Positions 1 to 5,175 of a stretch of 5,175 bases of DNA are shown piece by piece. The stretch lies in assembly GCA_002323775.1 (NCBI GenBank), contig DCPV01000106.1:1-5175 (forward strand). The letters run 5' to 3'. The translations under genes were made by a program, and so were the position numbers. The notes beneath the pieces are model-generated. The model had not been told where the DNA came from. It made no database searches and was given only the letters and a program-made list of their open reading frames with translations. The stretch is from Firmicutes bacterium UBA1535. GTDB taxonomy: Bacteria; Bacillota; Clostridia; Tissierellales; Sedimentibacteraceae. Each line of letters starts with the position of its first letter. The stretch's first letter is position 1.

Positions 1-30
1 AAAAAAAAAAAAATAAATAAAAAAATAAAA

Positions 31-50
31 AAATATTGTTAAATATTGTT
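31..50. repeat. Perfect 10-bp tandem duplication (AAATATTGTT x2)
   Basis: The decamer AAATATTGTT occurs twice head to tail at 31-40 and 41-50. Each copy carries the self-complementary core AATATT and ends in TTGTT, which can supply a -35-like element. It may be a chance product of the AT-rich composition, slippage, or a regulator site; the sequence alone does not decide. Confidence 0.5.
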
Positions 51-65
51 TTTGTATAGTATAAT
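36..65 (+). promoter_or_regulatory. Candidate distal sigma-A promoter
   Basis: A perfect -10 hexamer TATAAT lies at 60-65, with TTGTTA at 36-41 as a possible -35 element (18-bp spacer). Transcription would start near 72, leaving a leader of about 110 nt before the large gene. In DNA this AT-rich, TATAAT matches are common, so the call is tentative. Confidence 0.35.
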
Positions 66-97
66 TTATGAATATTAAACTATGCTTAATAATTGAG

Positions 98-126
98 TGT
101 TTAAATTATAAAGTTTTTTGTATAAT
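98..126 (+). promoter_or_regulatory. Candidate proximal sigma-A promoter
   Basis: A perfect TATAAT at 121-126 is directly preceded by TG. A weak -35-like TGTTTA lies at 98-103 with a 17-bp spacer. The predicted start near 133 would give a leader of roughly 50 nt. This is the more economical promoter for the gene at 182, although its -35 is poor. Confidence 0.35.
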
Positions 127-168
127 ATACTTAAGTTTTGCAGATGTATAAATCTAAAGTCATAGCTT

Positions 169-175
169 AGAGGTG
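169..175 (+). promoter_or_regulatory. Ribosome binding site that decides the start of the large gene
   Basis: AGAGGTG at 169-175 is a strong Shine-Dalgarno match, with six bases between it and ATG 182. An in-frame GTG at 173 would also open the frame, but it lies inside this Shine-Dalgarno sequence and has no other good site at a suitable distance upstream. ATG 182 is therefore the preferred start. Confidence 0.75.
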
Positions 176-181
176 AGTGTT

Positions 182-3100
182 ATGGAAAATATCACAGAAA
201 TAAATAAATTATATAGTCATATCTTATCTAATCTATTAAAAAAAGAAGTTTTAGAAAAGATACAAATAGACGAAGACGAGATGCAAAGTCTCTTATCTAA
301 TGCAAAGTTTTTGGATAAGATAGCTTCGGATGCAAAAAATGAACGACATAGCTGTTTAGATGTTTATAATATGACAATAAATATTTTAGAGGAAGTTTGC
401 AATGAGCTTCCTAAGGATTGGATGAACTATGTATATGAGTATATATTAGATAAATCATTTCCAAATGCTGTAACTATAAAGCTTGAAGAAAAATATGAAA
501 AGGCTGCATTATTATATTTGAATTTTTTAAAGGCAGTATTTGAGTATGATGAAATAGCTTATGGATTTGATAGGTTTTCTACATTTCAATTCTTGACGGA
601 AGAAGAACTTGAAAGCTGTAATTATCCAGATGAATACAATCTGTTTATGAATGAATTCAATGAAAGATATGTATACCAGCTGATGAGACTTAGCAAGGAA
701 ATCACAGAACATAATACAATTGATCATATTGCCGGAGTTCACTATACTTCTATGCACGTAGCAAGGCAGCTGAATAAAATAGGTGTGCCTGTTAATATAA
801 GTATAGTATCGGCAGCGGCAATTGGCCATGATATAGGAAAATACGGATGCAGAAAATCTGAACAGCATAGGGTAGCATACTTACACTATTATTATACCGA
901 CCAGTGGTTTAAGAAAATTGATACACCTATAATAGCGCATATAGCGACCAATCATTCAACTTGGGACTTAGAGCTTGAAAATTTGCCTGTTGAAGAATTG
1001 ATATTGATTTATGCTGATTTTAGAGTTAAAAACAAGTGGGATAACGGAAAGCTTGAAATGGATATTTTTACACTTGATGACTCTTTCAACATAATACTTG
1101 ATAAGCTAGATAATGTTGATGCTGCGAAGGAAAAAAGATATAAAAAGGTTTATAATAAGCTCAAGGATTTTGAAAATTATATGCACAGCTTGGGCATAAA
1201 CACGGATTTTACTTGCTGCACTCCGGCAAATATCATTCAAAAGGATTTGTCACTGGCTCAGGGTGAGGAAATAATTGATAAGCTTAAATTTATTGCAATA
1301 AATCACAATATATCTCTTATGAACAAGTTAAGCCATGATGTATCTCTTTCAAGCATGATAGAGGCTGCTAAAAGTGAGTCGGACTGGAATAGTATAAGAT
1401 ATTATTTGAATATTTTTGAAGAATACAGTACATATTTAACGCAAGGACAAAAGCTTCTAACTCTTAACTTTTTGTATGAGCTTTTCATTAACAGGCAAAG
1501 TGACATAAGAAGAATAAGCGCTCAACTATTAGGAAAAATTATTACAAGCTTCGACGAGGAATACAGAAAAGAAATTCCTGAGGACGCATTATTAGAGGTT
1601 GGAGATACAAACAGTCTAAATCTATGGGATAAATATCTTGGTATGATTATTAGCCCTGATCATAAAAATACATTGCAGCAAAAACAATGGATAAGTGGAA
1701 CTTTGGATACATTCTTGTGGTCTGTATTTCAAAATTGTAGGGATAACATTAAAAAAGAATATGTTCAGGTTTTGATGAAATACTATCAAAATGAAGAATT
1801 GATGTCATTTGAATTGATTCAGGCAGGGATGTTTATACCGATAGGCGTTTGCTCAGATGATAATATTGACGTTCTGTTAAGTTTTGCCTTGAAAAACACA
1901 GAAAGTGATGATGAATCAATAGAACTGGCGGCATTTATTTTAATAGAACATATTTTAAAGGTAGCAAAAAATAATATTGATTTATCAAATGTTGTCAGAT
2001 TAATTAAAGCTTTTGATGAAAATGATAAATATTTTATTAATTTTATAAAGCTTAGAATAATAAATTTATTAGAGATAGAGCCAGAATATAAAGATATATA
2101 TAAAGATTTAACTAAAATAGGAAAAAGCAAAATTCAAAGTATATTTTTAGATAACCTAAAGACAGCAACACACTGGATTGTAAAAAGAGTGAGCATAGAT
2201 TTTATATCATATAATGCTCCAAAACTAGATATGGTTTCCTTGCTTCAGGCTGCAACGCATTTTGCAAATTTAGTAAAAGTAAGTGCAAATTCAACAGTTA
2301 GATATAAAGCAGGCGGTGCGCTTTTAAAAATAGCTAAGCTGCTTCCAAAGGAGCATGTCAATGAAATATCAATAGAACTTCTTAAAGGATTAGAAATAGA
2401 CTCATTTGAGTTTTCAAAATATATACCTGAATATTTAGGTCAGTTTGTGTTGCTGTTAAATCCTGCTGAGTTAAATGAATTTATAGATGAGGTTCAAAAT
2501 ATATTCAGTTCAAGCAGTAAGGCAACAAGCTGTTTATGCCTTGATACGATAGGTGTTATTATAAACCATTACGAAAAATATAAATATTTGTTTAATGAAG
2601 AAGAATCAGTTTATAACAAAAGATTGATAAAGATGTTAGGAATTATATTCAGTGGTTTAGCCAGCTTTGATGAGCAGATTAAGCAGGAAGCTTTTTTAGT
2701 TATAGGTAAGGATTTGTTTGGCTCTAAGAATTTGAAAACAGAACAAAAAAATCAAATATTTAATATTATAAGTAAAAAGCTTCTGACATTGATACCTAGC
2801 AACAAGGAGTCAACTGATGTTTCCTTCTATCACAATGCGGCATCACTAAATCATATATATAGGTTTATTAGTGACTATATTCTTGAAAATGGAAGCTTTG
2901 AATTTAAGAATATTAACAAGGTGGCTTTTTTTCCGGGAACATTTGATCCGTTTTCACTGAGCCACAAGGGCATAGCACAAGAAATACGCAATCTTGGATA
3001 TGAGGTTTACTTGGCTGTCGATGAATTTTCATGGTCTAAAAGAACACAGCCAATATTAATCAGAAGACAGATAACAAGTATGTCCATAGCTGATGAATTT

Positions 3101-5026
3101 GGCATATATCTTTTTCCTGATAATATTTCTGTTAATATTTCTAATTCAAATGACCTGTATAATTTAAAGAATGTTTTCTCAGGAAAGGATGTTTTCATTG
3201 TTGTGGGAAGTGATGTAATAGATAATGCCTCAGCATACAAAAGCAAGCCTGATTCAAATTCTATACATAATTTCAATCATATAGTATTTAGCCGACAAAG
3301 CAGAGAGGAAGGTGAATCGGATAGTCACAATGAAAGTGACTCTAATTTGGGGAAAATTAATGCTGAGCTTGTAAGACTTTCATTACCTGTCTATCTTGAG
3401 GATATCAGCTCTACTCAAATAAGAGATAACATTGATGATAACAGAGATATATCATATTTAATAGATGCCTCTGCTCAAAACTTTATATACGAAAAAAGCC
3501 TTTATCTGAGGGAGCCTCAGTACAAAAGCATTATAAAAACTAAATCACTGGGCTTTTATTTTGATGAAGCTTTGGATGAAGATATTAAAATTTTAATAAG
3601 CGAAAATATAGATACTGATAAAGTGAATATCGACGAGCTGTTTTCAAAGCCTATAAAGGTATTGAAAATTGTTAATGAGGACGACAACAAAGTCATTGGT
3701 TTCTCAATGTTTCATAGCCTAAGCACATCTCTTTTATATGATGAGTTTGGAAGTATAAGGCTTGCTAATTATGTCAGGGAGCATACTGCCGGCAATATCG
3801 TGGTGATAGACGGACTGTACATTGAAGAAGACTGTCAAATTAATGATATTATTCAGATTATTTTGACAGAGACCTTTGCACATTGTTTGGAAAATGACTT
3901 CACATATGTTTTATTTCACAATGCTTTAAAGGTCAAAGATGAACAAAGCATATATGATACCCTTGAACTGCAAGGCTTTTCGGACTTATATAATGACAAT
4001 AATAAAGGATATGTCTATGGGGTTGATATGAAGTTCCCATTAGCCTTAGTACTGGATGTGGAGAGTTTTATAAAAGAGCCGCTTAGCAGCAATGAAAAGG
4101 TCATGGAGATTGTAAGAGAGTCCAGAAAAAAACTTCAAAAGGCATTGTTGCAGCTATATCCTAATAGTCTGCTTTTAACCTTTGACAATGAAATAATACA
4201 GCATAAGGTGGTAAAAAAAATCTGTGAAATTAACTCTGTTCCAAATAAAATTCTGAAAAAACGAGTTTTGGGCGAGTATATGTGTGTGCCTTTTGGAGCA
4301 ACTCTAAATGGCAGAGTAGTACCTAATACAGTTACAAAATCAATCCATACAGATAAAATTTTCAATGCAGATATCAGTAATTTTACTATAGCTGAATATC
4401 CATTTTATTCACCATTATTAAATCAGGTTAAGACAATAAAATCATTTAACAGACCTGTTATTTTGGTTGATGATATCCTTAATAAGGGATATAGAATGAA
4501 GGTAATTGATCCAATGTTTAAAAGCAACGATATAAGAGTTGAAAAGACAATTGTGGGTATACTATCTTCAAAGGGAAAAGATTTAATGACAATGCAAAAT
4601 AGAGAAATAGACAGTGCATATTTTATTCCTAATTTAAAGCTATGGTTTAATGAAAATTTGTTGTATCCTTTTATAGGCGGAGATACTGTAGGATATGGTG
4701 AAGACCCTATTCTTAATCTCATACCGTCGATAAACCTCATTTTGCCTTATGTTGAGCCTAAATTTATTAGAGGTGCAGACTATAACAGCATATTTGAGTT
4801 ATCCATGACCTGTCTTGAAAATGCAAAAAATATAATGCAAACCTTAGAGATAGAGTATCAACGAATCTATGAGAGAAAACTAACACTAAAAAGACTTAGC
4901 GAGGTGATGATTTCACCGAGAGTTCCTGATAGGGGAAAGGATATATCATACGATTTAAACGTTGAACCATCAAGATATATAGAAAATGATATAAATTTAT
5001 TGATGAGACTAAAAAAATCCAAATAA
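182..5026 (+). CDS. Giant multidomain HD hydrolase / nucleotidylyltransferase / GNAT-like / phosphoribosyltransferase-like protein
   Basis: A 1614-residue protein starts at ATG 182, chosen over the in-frame GTG at 173 because of ribosome binding site placement, and ends in TAA. No signal peptide or membrane segment is seen, so it is likely cytosolic. Domain order is: helical N-terminus (1-175), HD phosphohydrolase (181-284), HEAT-like helical region (about 380-905), NadD/PPAT-type nucleotidyltransferase (912-1108), GNAT-like fold (about 1120-1290), phosphoribosyltransferase-like domain (about 1300-1505) and a helical tail. Each is described in its own entry. The combination suggests that several steps on a nucleotide-like substrate are carried out by one chain, with the HEAT-like part as scaffold; this is inference. 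The frame is intact throughout, with uniform AT-rich codon use and no sign of a recent join. Proteins of this kind are probably annotated as 'cytidyltransferase-related', but that is recollection and unverified. The substrate is unknown. It is far longer than NadD (about 200 residues) and is unlikely to be the housekeeping enzyme. Confidence 0.93.
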   Translation: MENITEINKLYSHILSNLLKKEVLEKIQIDEDEMQSLLSNAKFLDKIASDAKNERHSCLDVYNMTINILEEVCNELPKDWMNYVYEYILDKSFPNAVTIKLEEKYEKAALLYLNFLKAVFEYDEIAYGFDRFSTFQFLTEEELESCNYPDEYNLFMNEFNERYVYQLMRLSKEITEHNTIDHIAGVHYTSMHVARQLNKIGVPVNISIVSAAAIGHDIGKYGCRKSEQHRVAYLHYYYTDQWFKKIDTPIIAHIATNHSTWDLELENLPVEELILIYADFRVKNKWDNGKLEMDIFTLDDSFNIILDKLDNVDAAKEKRYKKVYNKLKDFENYMHSLGINTDFTCCTPANIIQKDLSLAQGEEIIDKLKFIAINHNISLMNKLSHDVSLSSMIEAAKSESDWNSIRYYLNIFEEYSTYLTQGQKLLTLNFLYELFINRQSDIRRISAQLLGKIITSFDEEYRKEIPEDALLEVGDTNSLNLWDKYLGMIISPDHKNTLQQKQWISGTLDTFLWSVFQNCRDNIKKEYVQVLMKYYQNEELMSFELIQAGMFIPIGVCSDDNIDVLLSFALKNTESDDESIELAAFILIEHILKVAKNNIDLSNVVRLIKAFDENDKYFINFIKLRIINLLEIEPEYKDIYKDLTKIGKSKIQSIFLDNLKTATHWIVKRVSIDFISYNAPKLDMVSLLQAATHFANLVKVSANSTVRYKAGGALLKIAKLLPKEHVNEISIELLKGLEIDSFEFSKYIPEYLGQFVLLLNPAELNEFIDEVQNIFSSSSKATSCLCLDTIGVIINHYEKYKYLFNEEESVYNKRLIKMLGIIFSGLASFDEQIKQEAFLVIGKDLFGSKNLKTEQKNQIFNIISKKLLTLIPSNKESTDVSFYHNAASLNHIYRFISDYILENGSFEFKNINKVAFFPGTFDPFSLSHKGIAQEIRNLGYEVYLAVDEFSWSKRTQPILIRRQITSMSIADEFGIYLFPDNISVNISNSNDLYNLKNVFSGKDVFIVVGSDVIDNASAYKSKPDSNSIHNFNHIVFSRQSREEGESDSHNESDSNLGKINAELVRLSLPVYLEDISSTQIRDNIDDNRDISYLIDASAQNFIYEKSLYLREPQYKSIIKTKSLGFYFDEALDEDIKILISENIDTDKVNIDELFSKPIKVLKIVNEDDNKVIGFSMFHSLSTSLLYDEFGSIRLANYVREHTAGNIVVIDGLYIEEDCQINDIIQIILTETFAHCLENDFTYVLFHNALKVKDEQSIYDTLELQGFSDLYNDNNKGYVYGVDMKFPLALVLDVESFIKEPLSSNEKVMEIVRESRKKLQKALLQLYPNSLLLTFDNEIIQHKVVKKICEINSVPNKILKKRVLGEYMCVPFGATLNGRVVPNTVTKSIHTDKIFNADISNFTIAEYPFYSPLLNQVKTIKSFNRPVILVDDILNKGYRMKVIDPMFKSNDIRVEKTIVGILSSKGKDLMTMQNREIDSAYFIPNLKLWFNENLLYPFIGGDTVGYGEDPILNLIPSINLILPYVEPKFIRGADYNSIFELSMTCLENAKNIMQTLEIEYQRIYERKLTLKRLSEVMISPRVPDRGKDISYDLNVEPSRYIENDINLLMRLKKSK
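722..1033 (+). other. HD phosphohydrolase domain (residues 181-284 of the large protein)
   Basis: The metal ligands of the HD superfamily can be placed as H187, the doublet H216-D217 (in GHDIGK) and D279 (in YADFRVKN). H229 and H258 (in NHST) sit where additional ligands occur in some HD families. The 29-residue distance from H187 to H216, and the later pattern of HST followed by a helix ending in ADxR, resemble YqeK, the Ap4A-hydrolysing HD protein often encoded beside nadD in Firmicutes. The domain looks catalytically competent and probably cleaves a phosphoester or phosphoanhydride. The likeness to YqeK is judged from memory of the motifs and not from an alignment. Confidence 0.85.
1319..2896 (+). 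other. Long helical HEAT-like region (about residues 380-905)
   Basis: About 520 residues are rich in Leu, Ile, Lys and Glu and look entirely alpha-helical, with no catalytic motif. Several segments have the HEAT-type pattern of a charged turn followed by an amphipathic helix, for example around residues 440-457 (SDIRRISAQLLGKI), 703-719 (NSTVRYKAGGALLKIAKL) and 830-845 (DEQIKQEAFLVIGKDL). The likely role is a curved scaffold that spaces the HD domain from the C-terminal enzymes or binds a partner. Repeat boundaries cannot be set by eye. Confidence 0.55.
2915..3505 (+). other. NadD/PPAT-type nucleotidyltransferase domain (residues 912-1108)
   Basis: The first motif, PGTFDPFSLSH at residues 918-928, matches the FDPxHxGH signature of cytidylyltransferase-like enzymes, followed by a helix and a strand as in NadD. 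VGSDVI at 1008-1013 matches the central G-S/A-D motif, and ISSTQIR at 1075-1081 is the classic nucleotide-binding ISSTxIR motif. SKRTQP near 955 corresponds in position to the PPHK loop of NadD. Such domains transfer an NMP from ATP or CTP to a phosphate-bearing acceptor, releasing pyrophosphate. The first His of HxGH is Ser925 and the Gly is Ser927, so the acceptor or rate may differ from NadD. Confidence 0.88.
3539..4051 (+). other. Probable GNAT-like domain (about residues 1120-1290)
   Basis: The order of elements resembles a Gcn5-related acyltransferase: a strand pair ending in KVIGFSMF (1170-1177), a strand VVIDGLYIEE (1207-1216) in the beta-4 position, a following helix (DIIQIILTETFAHCLEN), a strand TYVLFHNA and a late LQGF (1263-1266) like the usual 'YxxxGF' end. 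The acyl-CoA binding loop (Q/RxxGxG/A) is not recognisable; the corresponding stretch reads CQINDIIQ. The fold call is moderate and acyltransferase activity is doubtful. Confidence 0.5.
4079..4696 (+). other. Type I phosphoribosyltransferase-like domain (about residues 1300-1505)
   Basis: The key motif is VILVDDILNKGYR at residues 1426-1438: a hydrophobic strand, the acidic pair D1430-D1431 and a glycine-bearing loop, as in the PRPP-binding motif of type I phosphoribosyltransferases. After it come a helix and a strand (EKTIVGIL), as expected of the Rossmann-like fold. The loop is NKG instead of the usual TTG or STG. Upstream, a conserved-looking stretch with PNTVTKSIHTDK (1381-1392) and downstream FIGGDTVGYGEDP (about 1497-1509) may contribute substrate contacts. 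The domain could transfer or remove a phosphoribosyl group, or merely bind a ribose-phosphate compound. Confidence 0.65.
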
Positions 5027-5034
5027 GAGAGGTG
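5027..5034 (+). promoter_or_regulatory. Ribosome binding site of the downstream gene
   Basis: GAGAGGTG directly follows the TAA of the large gene and lies four bases before ATG 5039. It shares the GAGGTG core with the site in front of the large gene. With only 12 bases between the genes there is no room for a terminator or a separate standard promoter. Confidence 0.75.
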
Positions 5035-5038
5035 CTAT

Positions 5039-5175
5039 ATGCTGTTTTATGTATTTAACAATAATTATTTGTGTTCCTTAAGAGATGAATACAAGTATCA
5101 AAAGGTTGAAGAACAAGAGGCGATGCAAAATGCTGAGCATCTGTTTTTCTTAGTAAAATTAGATGAAAATAACTC
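5039..5175 (+). CDS. Start of a downstream gene of unknown function, truncated by the window end
   Basis: ATG 5039 opens a frame with no stop through the last base, giving 45 complete codons beginning MLFYVFNNNYLCSLRDEY. The start is supported by a strong ribosome binding site just upstream. The visible part has a short hydrophobic first strand, then a charged Lys/Glu/Gln-rich stretch (YKYQKVEEQEAMQNAEH) and a second hydrophobic strand (LFFLVKL). No family is recognised from so little sequence. The first residues look more like a beta strand of a soluble domain than a signal peptide. Spacing of 12 bases to the large gene suggests one operon, so its product may work with the multidomain enzyme. 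Confidence 0.7.
   Translation, partial: MLFYVFNNNYLCSLRDEYKYQKVEEQEAMQNAEHLFFLVKLDENN

Larger units (their letters stand above)
1..168. other. AT-rich non-coding leader upstream of the large gene
   Basis: No convincing coding frame is seen here. The first 33 bases are almost pure A with a few T. The rest is AT-rich and holds the tandem repeat and candidate promoters listed separately. A weak, all-AT inverted repeat (TATTAA at 73-78 against TTAATA at 86-91) is visible but too AT-rich to be called a terminator or riboswitch. The region is best read as the promoter-bearing intergenic space in front of the large gene. What lies upstream is outside the window. Confidence 0.6.

Noticed and set aside
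1..33. A-rich tract as the T-run of a minus-strand terminator
   Set aside because: No GC-containing hairpin lies on its right-hand side; only weak all-AT inverted repeats are present.
173..181. GTG at 173 as the translation start
   Set aside because: The GTG is part of the Shine-Dalgarno sequence that serves ATG 182, and no suitable ribosome binding site precedes it.
527..868. Antisense open frame within the HD-encoding part
   Set aside because: It lies wholly inside the large gene on the opposite strand, its product has no recognisable motif, and it is explained by the AT-rich codon pattern of the real gene.
1819..2130. Antisense open frame in the HEAT-like part
   Set aside because: It is Ser/Ile/Leu/Lys-rich with no family likeness, fully antisense to an intact gene, with no promoter or ribosome binding site of note.
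2915..3505. Calling the gene nadD
   Set aside because: The domain carries NadD-type motifs, but the active-site His is replaced, the protein is many times longer, and the usual nadD neighbours are not seen.
3007..4740. Three further short antisense open frames (3007-3276, 4135-4365, 4423-4740)
   Set aside because: They mirror conserved enzyme motifs of the sense protein and carry no independent coding signal.
1..5175. Nuclease-based defence system, CRISPR array, insertion sequence, tRNA or rRNA
   Set aside because: No nuclease, transposase, terminal inverted repeats, regularly spaced repeats or structured RNA motifs were found.

Overview
The window is AT-rich (about 30% G+C by eye) with heavy use of ATA, AGA, TTA and AAA/GAA codons, strong GAGGTG-type ribosome binding sites and purine-rich gene starts. 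This points to a low-G+C Firmicute, most likely a member of the Clostridia. No taxonomic marker gene is present, so the assignment rests on composition only.

Layout: positions 1-168 are a non-coding, very AT-rich leader with an A-rich tract, a perfect 10-bp tandem repeat and two candidate sigma-A-type promoters. Positions 182-5026 are a single uninterrupted gene for a cytosolic protein of 1614 residues. Twelve bases later, with a near-identical ribosome binding site, a second gene begins on the same strand (5039) and runs off the window. The two are probably co-transcribed.

The large protein is the interesting object. Reading along it, I see: an N-terminal helical region; an HD phosphohydrolase domain with all metal ligands (about residues 181-284); a long helical, HEAT-like region (about 380-905); a NadD/PPAT-type nucleotidyltransferase domain (about 912-1108) with PGTFDP...H and ISSTxIR motifs; a probable GNAT-like domain (about 1120-1290); a divergent type I phosphoribosyltransferase-like domain with a VILVDDILNKGYR PRPP motif (about 1300-1505); and a helical C-terminal tail.

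An HD hydrolase, a nucleotidylyltransferase, an acyltransferase-like fold and a phosphoribosyltransferase in one chain suggest a one-polypeptide pathway that makes, modifies or salvages a nucleotide-like compound, possibly NAD-related. The substrate cannot be read from the sequence. Several active-site departures (Ser for the first His of HxGH, Asn-Lys for Thr-Thr in the PRPP loop) argue against it being the housekeeping NadD or a standard salvage phosphoribosyltransferase.
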